In this document: positions 20,213 through 30,046 of the stretch, in pieces | How the letters are laid out: each line of letters begins with the position of its first letter | Numbering within the stretch: the stretch's first letter is position 1 | Assembly (NCBI GenBank): GCA_003427395.1 | Contig: BFEA01000282.1 | Coordinates: forward strand, 1,851,078-1,892,846 | DNA length: 41,769 nucleotides | Reading direction: 5' to 3' | Origin: Chara braunii | Taxonomy: Eukaryota; Streptophyta; Charophyceae; Charales; Characeae | The notes under the pieces: generated by a model | The model's database searches: none | What the model saw: the letters and a program-made list of their open reading frames with translations, nothing else | Told to the model about the DNA's origin: nothing | Made by a program: the position numbers and the translations under genes

Positions 20213-20253
<41 letters not shown>
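20213..20253 (+). repeat. Poly-C run of 41
   Basis: 41 consecutive C inside copy X, about 380 bp after ORF C. No such run is present at the corresponding part of copy Y. May be a slippage expansion, an insertion tail or an assembly artefact. Confidence 0.9.
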
Positions 20254-20256
<3 letters not shown>

Positions 20257-20635
20257 TTTTCAATGCTCCCCACTAGTCGCAGGTTGGCGACCACTACTAC
20301 TTTGCGTAAGTGATTGACGTAAGCCATTACTACTTCGTACACCGCCATACGTTCTCACGCTCTCTACGCCTATAGGGAATTGTCCGCCTGATCACGCGTG
20401 AACCACCCAGACCTCCGTTGACCTGAGCCTCTACCCTCTCTCGTTGTCGTGCGTGATTGCCCTGCGAGTCCCTGTCACTACCCCCTTGGCCTTAGTCTTG
20501 TCGTCCTCGTGAGTTGGCTTCAGGACCACTTTCCACAGGCTCGACGGGCTGGTGGTCCTGTCGCCACTGTTCCAGACAGGGCCAGGGCAGCGTTTTTGCC
20601 GTCCTGATTTCGCTCTCTCCCCCAGAGTCCCGGTC

Positions 20636-21019
20636 CTAGTGCGCCTGCTCTCTATCTACAGTGTCGGTAGTGGTCTCAGCCTCGTGGTAAGCGACTGTTA
20701 CTTGGACTTCAGTAGTGACGCCGTCTCGCGTGCACCTCAGCTTGGCTCTGTCTTTTGCTTCTGTCACGGCCGGCTGCAGTTTTTGATCCGCTCTCATCTC
20801 TGCCTCCCTAGCTCCTTCCACATTGATCTTCAATTTTGCCTCGTCTTCCCCGTCATAGTTGAGCATAGTGGTGATCCAAGGGCCCTCTTCGGACATTGGC
20901 CTCCAGCGTGTTAGGAGGTTCCAACTGTCCGGCCTATAGCTATGCAGAGCCATGGCCATGCGCTTCCCGGGATAGTCTGAGCTTGGTACTTGGTGCACGC
21001 TCACGCAGACAGCCCACAC
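20636..21019 (-). CDS. ORF C, copy X (127 aa, unknown conserved protein)
   Basis: Open from ATG 21019 (Mets also at 20959 and 20953) to a stop at 20636. Homologous to copy Y ORF C from about residue 25 onward. The segment AKLKINVEGA.EAEMRADQKLQ aligns with the copy Y stretch that holds a stop codon. CTRDGVTTEVQVTVAYH aligns with CRRDGVTASMQVTVTYH. The N-terminal 20 residues differ and may belong to the leader. Soluble, charged, no recognised domain. The promoter and hairpin lie upstream on the same strand. Tail shorter than in copy Y. Confidence 0.5.
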   Translation of the reverse strand: MWAVCVSVHQVPSSDYPGKRMAMALHSYRPDSWNLLTRWRPMSEEGPWITTMLNYDGEDEAKLKINVEGAREAEMRADQKLQPAVTEAKDRAKLRCTRDGVTTEVQVTVAYHEAETTTDTVDREQAH

Positions 21020-21125
21020 TGACCCCCACTACTCTGCCTTCCTACCTCGGACCAGCAACAATAGTGCAAAGAAGTAGCTTGCGAGCACCCACTGACTCGT
21101 AGCTAAACAGTTAACCCCTCTCCCC

Positions 21126-21133
21126 TTTTTGTA
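21126..21133 (-). promoter_or_regulatory. TATA-like element of ORF C (copy X)
   Basis: TACAAAAA on the minus strand at the position aligned to TATAAAA of copy Y, followed by GGGGAGAGG in both. A T-to-C change in the core suggests a weakened promoter. Confidence 0.45.
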
Positions 21134-21454
21134 GGCTCTCCCCATACCACGATCCCTGTGTTTTGAACGAGGGGCTCAAATAGCTTTTAAAGTTCAACAT
21201 ACTAGCAATCTGTAATTCAAAAAATAACAAAATAGAATAAGTTAAAATAAAATAAAGTAAAATGAAATGAAGAGATCGAGAGGCCGATCCTCAACGGTCG
21301 TAGCGCCAACAGGGCTTTCTGTTGTCAACGACTTGTTACTTCGTGCCCTGGCGTGAAGCGACCACAGGTTCGACACGACGGTCCCATAACGGGATCCTCC
21401 CTTCGAAACATGCCGCCGGGCTACCCTTGATGGATACCCGCCTCGGATGGCAAG

Positions 21455-21495
21455 GAGGGGGCTTATGACCTTCCATGGGAGGTCATAAGCCTCCT
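21455..21495 (-). promoter_or_regulatory. Long hairpin upstream of ORF C (copy X)
   Basis: Arms GCTTATGACCTTCC and its near-complement around a central CCATGG; 14 consecutive pairs including one G-U, extended outward by several more. Same position relative to ORF C and same flanks as in copy Y. Confidence 0.65.
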
Positions 21496-21670
21496 ACCAA
21501 AGCGGTCGCGGATTGCCCCTCTTTTGGGGTCATGCGACAGGAACGGAGGAAACGCGAAGGGCCAGGCCATTCTAGTCCACCAGTGCTTAGTCACAGTTTG
21601 AAAATGAACCGTTCGTTTCCCCACGAAGTGACCGAAAGAAAAATTAAATAAAAGAAATAGGTGATGATAA

Positions 21671-22562
21671 TGCAAGGAAAATGAGCGATAGCGAACTTCA
21701 GAAACCAAGCAGCATCATACACATGAGACCAGGTAGTCGTGACCTCGAACCAAAAGCAAAATTGCATCACGAGTCTCACCAAATAATAGTACAGCAAAAG
21801 CTCATAAGGGACAATGTTCCAGTAGTCTCATCATCATCAACAAAGAACGAATGTCGACATCCTATCTGGCGCTCGGCGCCCAGACTACAAATGACAGATC
21901 CTATCTAGCCTATCCACAATGCCACTGGTGACGTCAACAACTCCCCGAAGTACGAGCAACTCTCGGCCAATATCGTCCGCTTCAAGCACCAGGCATGTCT
22001 CTCGTATCACTCACAACCTCGTTCCCCAACTCACAGATGCCACATGCACCCAAGGACCACCCTGCGCCCCGTCCAACATACAGCAGCACAGCTCGGCTAC
22101 GGCTGCCTGCTCCTCCCAGCTCGCCTGTGAGCGCTTGAGCGCTTGCCAGCGTTAGCGCAGCAGTGCTTGCGCAACATGCAGCCAGTGCCCGAATGGCAAA
22201 TGCGGAGGCATGCCCTTTCCTAAATGGAAGTGGCCTACCTGCTGCTGCGGCCCGACTGGCTGAGCCCCAGTCCATCCAGAACAGGCACAGGGCCTGAGTT
22301 ACTTGCCCGTTCCCAACTGCCCACAGCCAGTGTTCGGTCCGTATACTTTGGCCCAGGGCGTACTTCAGATACATTTGCAAAATGGACGCGTGGGCCTGGG
22401 CGCTTATAACCAAATGATGCAGCACAACTGTCTGAATTTCCCCAGTTGCGTGGAGGTCTGAAAAAGGGGCCCTAAGGCCCTGGTCGAGCCTGCCTTCATT
22501 TAGGGCGGCCGACAATACTGCAAACAAGGCCAACGGGGCTAATCGGGGCCTTAGGCCTCGCA
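21671..22562 (-). repeat. G2 3' LTR (892 bp)
   Basis: Minus-strand LTR starting TGCGAGGCCTAAGG and ending TTTTCCTTGCA. Preceded on the minus strand by GTATGGAGGAGGGAA, a polypurine tract at about 22563-22577. A 197-codon minus-strand ORF lies within it, but a homologous frame is broken in the 5' LTR, so I do not call a gene. Confidence 0.85.
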
Positions 22563-22577
22563 TTCCCTCCTCCATAC
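22563..22577 (-). other. G2 polypurine tract
   Basis: GGAGGAGGGAA directly before the TG of the 3' LTR on the minus strand, the usual place for the plus-strand primer of LTR retrotransposons. Confidence 0.6.
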
Positions 22578-22619
22578 TTCGATAGTCCTCTGAGAAGTTC
22601 AGCCTTCAATAATCTGGCG

Positions 22620-24102
22620 CTTTCCCTTCTGCGGAGACTTCTCATATTGGGCGACTGCCTGAGGAGCGGTCTGCATCAGTCATTCCCTGGTGAACCATCG
22701 ATCCTCCTTTGGATCAGTGTGATGTCTGAAACGAACCAGGTACTGTAGCTTCGGTTTCGGAGGACGTCCGCTGCCTGCTAGTATTGAAATTGGCATTTCC
22801 CTGTGGTCAACGATGTCATCGATGTCGACCTCTCCATCCATGGTTGGGGGCAGCATTGAGTGACGAGAAGGAAATTGATCTGTTTCTATGAAAGGTGCAA
22901 GTTTGGAGGCGTGAAAAACAGGGTAAGTGCGTAAGTGACCAGGGATGCGAATAACATACAATGGTCCATCCGGTTCATCCCCAACAACATCTAGGACCTC
23001 CCATGGTTCAAAGTACTGTGGCATGAGCTTGTGGGAGATCCTGTGCTCCTGTCCCAGTTCTGAGGAAGTACCTTAGACTCTCTCCCCTACCTGAAATGTA
23101 GATGGGCGGCGGTGCTTGTTCTCAGACTCTATCATCGCCGCTTGTGCCTTGTGCATTTGTTCAACAGCCTGCTGCATCAGTCGCTCATACCGATAAGCAA
23201 ACTCTAAGGTCTGCAGCAAAAGACTGGTTCTCAGACAGTAAGAAATCCAAGGGCAGTCTGGGCTTAAAGGTCAGTAGCAGACTGTTCGGGCTCACTCCCA
23301 TTGCGTTGTGCACAGCGTTGTTGTACAGGCTGGCGATGAGAGCAAGTTTCTCATCCCAGTCTACCTGATTTGGCTTGATGTAGTGCCTCACCAGGTGTTG
23401 TACAACACGGTTCAACTGTTCTACTTGCCCATTCGCCTCGGGACGGTTCCCTGATGTCATCTGCAGCTGCATTCCCTGCTTTGCAATTGCGGCTTTCCAC
23501 TGTTCACTAGTGAATTGCACATCACGATTATTGACTATAGATTTTGGCAGTCCAAAATCTTTCACCCAGATCTCTTTGAACGACTTAATTACGTACTCAG
23601 TTTTAGCTGTTGCAGGCATTGCGACTAACCTAGCGTACTTTGTAAATTTATCCACAATGACGTAGACATAGTGACCAACGTATCCATGAAGTCCATGGAC
23701 AAGTTCTCACCAGGCCTTTCCGGAATCAGAAGGGGCTTTAGAAGCCAAAGAAGAGCCTGTGTACGTGGCTTGTCCCTCTGAAAACCTGATAAGTTTCCAC
23801 GTACAGTTTGACGTCTCTCATCATCATGGGCCACTAGAACCACTGAAGCAGATTGGCTGCTGTCTTTATGTAGCCAAAATGTCCGGTGGCATCATGACAC
23901 TCGCCTAAAAATAAACTACGCAAAGACTCTCTATCCGGCACACACAGACGTTTATTCCCTTCCTTCTCAAGGAACAGCAGTCCGTTGACCAACTCAAACT
24001 CGGCAGAAGTCACCTTGTCCTTCCCCTCGAGTCGGTGTATGATATCAGACATAAACTTGGTCCTCGCGATAGGCTTCCACCAAAGAGCGAGTGACATCGT
24101 CC
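22620..24102 (-). pseudogene. G2 integrase (frameshifted)
   Basis: Minus-strand integrase in several frames. Pieces in order: linker and H2C2-type zinc-binding region with GECHDATGHFGY (23834-24097); CQ-type end and SMDFMDTL with the first catalytic Asp (23625-23843); core with NNRDVQFTSE (second Asp) and EANGQVEQLNR (catalytic Glu) at 23185-23655; C-terminal domain with PVFHASKLAPF and a DRWFTRE end (22680-23024), then a TGA at about 22677-22679 where related copies read on into LM. The DDE residues appear retained, but at least three frame changes and the stop prevent a functional enzyme. Confidence 0.8.
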
Positions 24103-24106
24103 GCGA
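24103..24106. other. Left GCGA target-site duplicate of the 5.94-kb insertion
   Basis: GCGA directly left of the insertion; the same GCGA follows it at 30047-30050. Removing the insertion and one copy restores an uninterrupted RNase H-integrase linker frame (EFGLADDV). Confidence 0.65.
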
Positions 24107-24499
24107 TGTCGGTGTGAATACCCTTACAAGGGTATCCGCCCAACTTATTTTGCAAGCGACAGAAAATAGGTTTGAGCATTATGCGCGAGGCACGACTGCG
24201 TCTGTGGTTTACGTTGGCTGGATGGTTTACTAGAGTAGAGAGTGTGTGGGCGCGCAGATTTAAGGTGCGCGCGATCTCTCTGATTATTGATGATGGCGAA
24301 GTCGGCATAGTTGCCGACATAACTTTTATTTCTGATTAAGTTAAGATTAAAAGGATTTTGTCTCTTGATTGGGGTGCTTACATGTGGCCTGTGCGTACGT
24401 GCGGAGAACGACATCGACAATGAGGTGACTTTGAAGTATTTTCAGTAGATTCGTGCATTGCGCAGTACCTGTTTATTTAGGTGTCCGTTAATACTAGAC

Positions 24500-25500
24500 C
24501 CAACCTTGGTCTTGCCGCTATTGGTTACGACATCGGGCTTTCATTAGAGAGATTCAGGGATCGAGATCGAGCGGTGACGACGAGGGAATATCAGAGTAGC
24601 GCGGAGGCACCGAAAGGGGGGGGGTTAAGGGCCCGACGGGGCTGCCCCCCTTGGTTTTGCCGTCAGGGGCGTCGGGACAGTACTAGCGGTCCCCTTTCCC
24701 TCCTTTGTCATATTCCGACGACTAAAAGTTTAGATATTTTATTATTTTATTTTGTGCGTCGACATTTTCTTAACTCTGATGCGGCGCCAGTCTTTAGAGG
24801 CCGTCACGGCATTCGAGAACCGAGAGCGCGCGCCTCCCTTGGTTGACCTACGAGTTTGTGCGTGTTCGGGATGCCAGCAAAATTCCTCGGGTCCGCCTGA
24901 CTTGAAAGGCGGGCTGAAAAGGTCAATGTATGAGTGGAGAGTGATAGGTTCCGTGGTCGTGATTTTCCTCGCTTCCCGCTCGGAGGGTGTCGTTAGCCTA
25001 AAGCGGAAAGGGGGGGGGGGGGGCTGGTAGGTAGGGCGCGCTATAGCCCACAGTTCATTTGGGGCCCCTCCCCACGACAGTCGTTGAAGTCCTCAATTGG
25101 AATTTTTTACTACTACCACTAATAATTGCACTACGACCCGCTTCACGGGGCTTAGGCTGATGACTGCGCATCAAGCCTTGCACCCTCCAGCCGTCGCAAT
25201 GCTAAGAATCACTATCGTGGTCGTGGTTAGGTTGCATGCTGCAGCATTATTGAGGATCTGGGCTGGTCAAATCGACAGGTGAGTTGTTACATCCGCTTTT
25301 GCGGATTTTGGCTTTGCACGACCGAAACACTGCGGCCCACATCGATCAACGCCTTCGAGGTGCCTGGGCCAGCGGAGGATACTCGACACAGGAGAAAAGC
25401 GGAGGGGGCAGCAATAGTTGGGTTGAACCCGGACAGGGAGTTGAGGTGGGTACGAGCGAAGTAAAAAGGAAGTCGGATATGACGAAGCTACGAAGGAGGC
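24500..25500. other. No supportable gene; G-rich stretches
   Basis: Short ORFs only. A run of G at about 25009-25023 and a hairpin ATCCGC-TTTT-GCGGAT at about 25290-25305. A good 5' splice-site consensus (CAG/GTGAGT) occurs near 25278 but no exon structure is visible. Confidence 0.4.
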
Positions 25501-25509
25501 GGGGCGAAA

Positions 25510-26125
25510 AAGACATAACTCGTTCGTTTCTCGACGAAAACAAGCGAGGGAAAATGCATACTAAGGGTTTTGAACGGAGGCGAATCCATTAGAAGTGTTA
25601 GAATAGTGAAAGGATTAACATAGAGGCAGAATAGTAGAGAAAGGCTTGCGCGGAGAGATGGCAGGAGCGAAGGAGAAGAGAAGTGGAAAAACATGAAACT
25701 CACCCGATTCTTGACGAAATCGGAAGAGGGGAAGTGCATTTTAGAGGTTTTGAGGGCAGGCGACCTCACATTTGGACTCGGATCGGTCAAAGAGTTAGTA
25801 GAGAAGAAGTATTAAGAGGAACTGCGGGGGAGGAGAGGCGATGGTGGATATGGTGGGAGTGTGAAAACGAGATCTCAACCGGTTCTAAATAAAATTGAGT
25901 GGAAGGAAAAGTTAGTTATAGGTTTTACGGGCGGGCGAGTTCGGCAGTGAGGTTAGTTTGGCGCTGGAGTCGGTAGGAAGAGAATTAGTAAAGAAAAAAA
26001 ATGTGCGCAAAAAACATCGGAAACGTGGCTATGGGATGGGGAGGAAATTCTTATGCTTCGCCTGATTCTCTATAGAATCGAACGAACTAACATGCTATTC
26101 TAAGGGTTCCGAACAGGGCGATCAT
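25510..26125 (+). repeat. Diverged ~175-bp tandem repeat, four units
   Basis: Unit cores at 25510, 25688, 25862 and about 26045. Each has a variant of CGATTCT.GACGAAATCGAA, then GGGGAAATGCAT, then AGGGTTTTGAACGG and a GGCGA end. Periods are about 178, 174 and 175-180 bp. Frames across it (for example LDE..RG...KGFE or its shadows) follow the repeat, so I do not call coding. Confidence 0.7.
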
Positions 26126-26129
26126 AGTG

Positions 26130-27290
26130 GTAAGGGTGGGTTTGGAATAGGGGTGACGGTTTTTGCAACACAAGATAGAGGAGCTGCGCATGGAAGAGGC
26201 AACTTCAGGATTGAGCAGATACGTTGGTGTACGTGGCTGTTTTTAGTGGGAGATTCGTCTCTGTTTTCTGCCTATCGGAGAGTAGTGGAACAAAGTCAAT
26301 GACCATCCACTTCCGCTCGTTGTTATGGACCCCACCTCGAATCCGGTGACGCCCGTTCTCCCGATCTTCGGCAACACGGTGTTCGACCTCGCATGCCCGT
26401 CCCCCTCAGGCTGATCGCCATGGTGACGGTGCACTAGTCGATTCGATTCGATTGGTCAGGCCGTTCGTAGGCCCGCCACATTTTGCACTTAACAGGATCG
26501 GGATACCATCGATCGCCTTGTTCAGCTTAGCAACGGTTATCCAATGAGTAACGTGAGACCTGCTATTCGGCAGGGGTAACGTATCTCCCCGCGTGTTAGC
26601 AGGAGATTCATTCTCATTCTACGTATTCAGTGAGTAGCGAGGGGGAACGGGTCGGTAGAGTGTGCTTACCTCGCCATGGGGCATTTGGCTCATGTTCCAG
26701 CGGAAGACCCGGAAGACCCGTTTTTGGCGAACAATGTGGATTGTCGTCGGTCTAACCCTCCACTGTGAAGCTGCCCCCGCCCTCGTACTCTGCATCCCTA
26801 TGATGCTCGTTGTCATAGCAAGGGCAAAAGGGCGGGGTAATGGACTGTTGTACCTCACTACTGGCGGCGCCTACCAAGTTCACTGATCACTGAGCTGTTA
26901 GGACTCGTTTGTTTGCGTTTAGTGTTGTTGTGTCGTTTCAGAGCAGCCTGGGCTGTGTGTTTGATCGCAGCGTGAGACTGGAGGCTGCACAGGCGGCTGT
27001 GCTGACCACTAGTGTTTATTGCGTAGCACAACAATCCAAGCGTTGTTTAGCTTCCCTTTGACCGTTATAGTGCTCGTATGCCTGCTGGGATGCTCGTGGG
27101 ATTGGTCAGTGCATGGAGCCAAATACATCCAAGTAAGGTATAGACGGGCTATCCCAAGGGCGGCGCTTGGAGTGTCCATGGCCCAGGTGTAGTGAGGGAT
27201 GATAGACTGAGAGGTTTTCTCTGCAAAGAAGGGGGTCCTTGCTGCAATCTGGGGAGTCGTCAGGAAAGTCAACGGGCAGCAGTTAAGCTC
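26130..27290. other. No supportable gene
   Basis: Short ORFs on both strands. The longest (27009-27308 minus, 99 codons; 26662-26886 plus, 74 codons) have no motif that I recognise and no second copy here. Confidence 0.35.
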
Positions 27291-27456
27291 TAGTTGACCA
27301 AGCCGCAACGCATTTTGGCCATCATTGCGGGGCGCTCAGGCGATCGAAGGTATCAAAGCCCTCTCCGGGAGTTAAGTTTATCCCCCTCCTGTATCTCGAG
27401 AGTCTCAAACCCCTCCTTCTGCCCTTTTTACTCTAAGTCGAATCCTGTTCTGAGAG

Positions 27457-27540
27457 GAATTCGGCGGGCGGGATTGGAACCGTAGGACCGCGTCAAGGCC
27501 TTTGTGGGAGGTTACCCCACCGATTGCGGGAGCTCTGCCG
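27457..27540 (-). tRNA. tRNA-like fragment (uncertain)
   Basis: The minus strand contains ACGGTTCCAATCCCGC, one base from a pol III B box/T-loop core, followed by a GCGGGC-type 3' end. Upstream GGTGGGGTAACCTCCCAC could form a stem. A full cloverleaf with a sensible anticodon arm could not be drawn, so this may be a tRNA-derived repeat or chance. Confidence 0.15.
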
Positions 27541-27842
27541 GAACTCGGGAGTTCTGGAGGCAGGGAATTGAAAGGTAACCTTCCATCTCCTTATATAAAC
27601 CCAATTATAACCCCTATCCGTATTTCTTGCTATGTTTGACTGAGTATATTGCTTGTCTCCCTACTCCGACTTTCAGTTTGACTTTCAGGACAAACCAAAC
27701 TTAATAAAAGGATGTTTGTGCAAGCTCAGTTTCAGTTTATTATTTCACTGAAAGCAGATTGTGGGATTGCATCTGGGGGAAGGATGGGAGGATGACAATA
27801 TTGCTTATGGTTGGTTGGGTCTATTAAAGGTTGGGCAAGTCT

Positions 27843-28583
27843 CCATAAGTTTGGGGAGGCTCAGTGCTATGTTTATTTTTGAATTGCCTGGAGGACCAGA
27901 CATGTTCCATAAGCTTGGGTGGTCTGGTTGCTCTGACTTGCGAGGGTTGTTTGTGATCGATTTCTTTTTGAACTAGGCCCTGTCCCATAAGTTTGGGTGG
28001 CTTTGTTGCCTTGGTTATTTTGGGTTTTCTTAGTTTCTTTTGACTCTGAACGAGGGGGTCCGAGCATGTTCCATAAGTTTGGGTGGCTCAACCTCTTCCT
28101 CTTTTATTTGAAGGAACGAATCAGGCAGAGGACCAGACATGTTCCATAAGTTTAGGTGGTCTTGGTCCAATGCCACGCACATGCTGGAACCAAAAGGTTA
28201 TAACTTGGCTATATTTTATTACTATCCTACTTATGAACAAGCTAGTCAGACAGGGTTCCATAAGTGTGGGTGGTCTTACTATAGCTTATCACAAACTGAA
28301 GAGAGTATGAATTAAGAATAAACTTGTGGTATGAAGGGGCAGATGAATTAAGAATAAACTTGTGGTATGAAGGGGCAGACTGAACCTCGAGCTAAAGATG
28401 ATCGGTTCAGTTATATGCTACCTCAAAAAGCTATGCAGACAATTATATATAATTGGGCTATTCTAAACAGTTCAGGGCGACTAGGGCGACCTAGTCATAT
28501 GCCCAAAGAAGAAAAAAGTTGTTGTGTCGTTTGTTTGTGTGTATTCAATGGATGAGCTAGACATGTTCCATAAGTTTGGGTGG
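27843..28583 (+). repeat. Seven-copy dispersed motif CATGTTCCATAAGTTTGGGTGG
   Basis: Copies at about 27843, 27901, 27981, 28065, 28138, 28254 and 28562, the best matching ~22 bases with 0-3 changes. The core is TTCCATAAGTTTGG then GTGG. Spacing is 58-116 bp, the last 308 bp, with unrelated sequence between. All are in the same orientation. Confidence 0.85.
28308..28379 (+). repeat. 36-bp perfect tandem duplication
   Basis: Two consecutive copies of a 36-mer starting TGAATTAAGAATAAACTTG, identical or nearly so, implying a recent duplication. Confidence 0.9.
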
Positions 28584-28869
28584 TATAGCTTTATGCCTTA
28601 TGTTAGTTGGGTATAAAGGGATAAATCATTGAAAGAATATGAATTATTGTTTGATAAGGTTAACTTTGGGATGGTGAGAGTACTTACCTTCGTGGTTTGG
28701 CCTTGCATGTGACTGAGTGAGATTACTATTTGGTTTGAGTTTCAATTGACAGGTAGTTGCTTTAGATGCTCGACAGAGCCATATGACTTAGTTTCAATTC
28801 CTGCATTTTCTGAGCTAAGTTTATTTTACTTAGGTTGATTTCTGCATTTTCTGGGATCATTTATTGTAG

Positions 28870-29450
28870 TTGTATAAATCTTGGTAAGCCACTTTCTCTA
28901 CGAGAAGCGCTGTCGAAATTTCTACAAAACCAAGGAGTTATATTTTTTTTTTTCAAAGTTCAACTTGTCTGACTTTTATATACGACTTAGTAAAAATCTG
29001 AAGAGTCTCTTTTTCTAAAGGGAATGTTGCCCGAATTTTTGCTAATTCAGGGAGTTAAAATTGAAGCTTGAGAAGTTAAAGTCACTTTAGATTCTGAACT
29101 TAGCTTTGTATAAATCTTGGATTAGCACTTTCCTAAAGGGAGTGCTGCCAAAATTTTTACAAATGTAAGGAGTTAGTTAAATTTTGTCTTAGTTGAACTC
29201 AAATTTTGCTCTGGTTCAAATTTTGTCTTAGTTGAACTCAGGTTTTGCTCTGGTTCATATCTGACTTAGTAAAAATCTGGAAAGTCTTATTTTCCAAAGG
29301 GAGTGCTGCCCACATTTTTACTAAATTTGACTTTCCAGAATTAGAGATTGTTTTTTGTATTCATATTTGAGTTATTATAAATTATGAGAAGACACTTTTC
29401 CTACGGGAAGCGCTGTGGAAATTTTGTTAGTTTAAAGGAGTTAGATTATA
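28870..29450 (+). repeat. Array of five long imperfect hairpins with conserved loop and tail
   Basis: Unit arms: 28870-28884/28914-28927, 28987-28997/29035-29045, 29106-29120/29148-29162, 29266-29276/29314-29324, and a weaker fifth near 29376-29430. Outer stems are TTGTA.AAAT with ATTT.TACAA (units 1, 3) or TTAGTAAAAAT with ATTTTT(A/G)CTAA (units 2, 4), so both arms change together. Between them is a shared CT(A/T)AAGGGAGTGCTGCC-like loop region. Units 1, 2, 3 and 5 are followed by GGAGTTA. Units are 114-160 bp apart. Confidence 0.75.
29181..29257 (+). repeat. 39-bp tandem duplication within the hairpin array
   Basis: ATTTTGTCTTAGTTGAACTC followed by A(A/G)(A/G)TTTTGCTCTGGTTC occurs twice with period 39. 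Confidence 0.85.
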
Positions 29451-29819
29451 TTTTAACAGGTGACAATTCTGACAATCCACCCTGAATAAGGGATATGTTG
29501 CCGTAGGCTTACCTTACGTTGGGTACTGTCTTAGAGGTAGGCCTAGGTCCAGCTTGTAGGAGAACCTTGGGTGAGAATGTGCTATGAAGCTTTATTTTCC
29601 ATACACTTACGAATTTAGCTTGGGTATTGACCTCTCTTGTGTTACAAGTCCTCTTGGTCGTTTGATTCAGGATCTGGAATAGAATCAGCTAGATCTTAAG
29701 AGGATTATTTTTTGTTATCACTGATAAAAGGTCGGTTGCTGATTCGTCGGTTTACGACTCAATTCCACTCCACTCTCATTACTCGACTTAAAAAGGTTTT
29801 AGCCTTGGTGGGCTTTATT

Positions 29820-29933
29820 GTTTTATTAAGGTTTTCACCCGGACTTTTATTGATGGGCCAAAGGGACTAAGTATTTAATTATGGAAAGTTGGACTGTTTT
29901 ATTAAGGTTTCCACCTGGACTTTTATTGATGGA
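29820..29933 (+). repeat. 38-bp direct repeat, 76-bp period
   Basis: GTTTTATTAAGGTTT.CACC followed by GGACTTTTATTGATGG at 29820-29857 and again at 29896-29933. Confidence 0.85.
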
Positions 29934-30046
29934 GCGGCTTGCGGAAGCTCCATGTGTATTCGCGACGAGGAACATACCAACTCCTGCGTGACGCGGTCGG
30001 GAGGGTCCCGCCCCACTTGTGCGGTGCTGGACTGATGCGCTCCACA

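Larger units (their letters stand above)
19600..21670 (-). mobile_element. Copy X of the unrecognised element (downstream part)
   Basis: Minus-strand homologue of copy Y 6780-8400 and probably further. Shared landmarks in element direction: AT-rich insertion-site region, CCCCAAAAGAGGGGCAA, the long hairpin, CGTTATGGGACC, GTCGCTTCAC, the TATA-like promoter, ORF C and GTGATCAGG.GGACAAT. Its upstream part continues at 36574-36830, on the other side of retrotransposon G2. Alignment fades below about 19.6 kb. Confidence 0.55.
24107..30046. mobile_element. 5,940-bp insertion of unknown class inside G2
   Basis: Starts TGTCGGTGTGAATACCC and ends GATGCGCTCCACA. Flanked by GCGA on both sides and placed exactly inside the RNase H-integrase linker. 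The TG..CA termini fit an LTR element, but the two ends do not repeat each other, and I find no RT, integrase or transposase. The left end carries a small perfect hairpin (ATACCCTT/AAGGGTAT). Contents are a ~175-bp tandem repeat, a tRNA-like patch, a seven-copy dispersed motif and a hairpin array. Possibly a large non-autonomous element or a composite of several insertions. Confidence 0.55.

Noticed and set aside
21982-22575. 197-codon minus-strand ORF as a gene
   Set aside because: It lies inside the G2 3' LTR, and the homologous frame is broken in the 5' LTR.
27843-28583. CRISPR array from the repeated 22-bp motif
   Set aside because: Spacing varies from 58 to 308 bp, the motif is degenerate and there are no cas genes; the surrounding DNA is eukaryotic retrotransposon.
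28870-29450. Hammerhead-type ribozymes (CTGAAGAG and CGAAA strings occur in some units)
   Set aside because: The two core strings do not occur together in one unit with the required helices; only one inner hairpin fits between the arms.
24107-30046. Classical LTR retrotransposon for the 5.94-kb insertion
   Set aside because: TG..CA ends fit, but left and right ends do not match each other and no gag or pol is visible.
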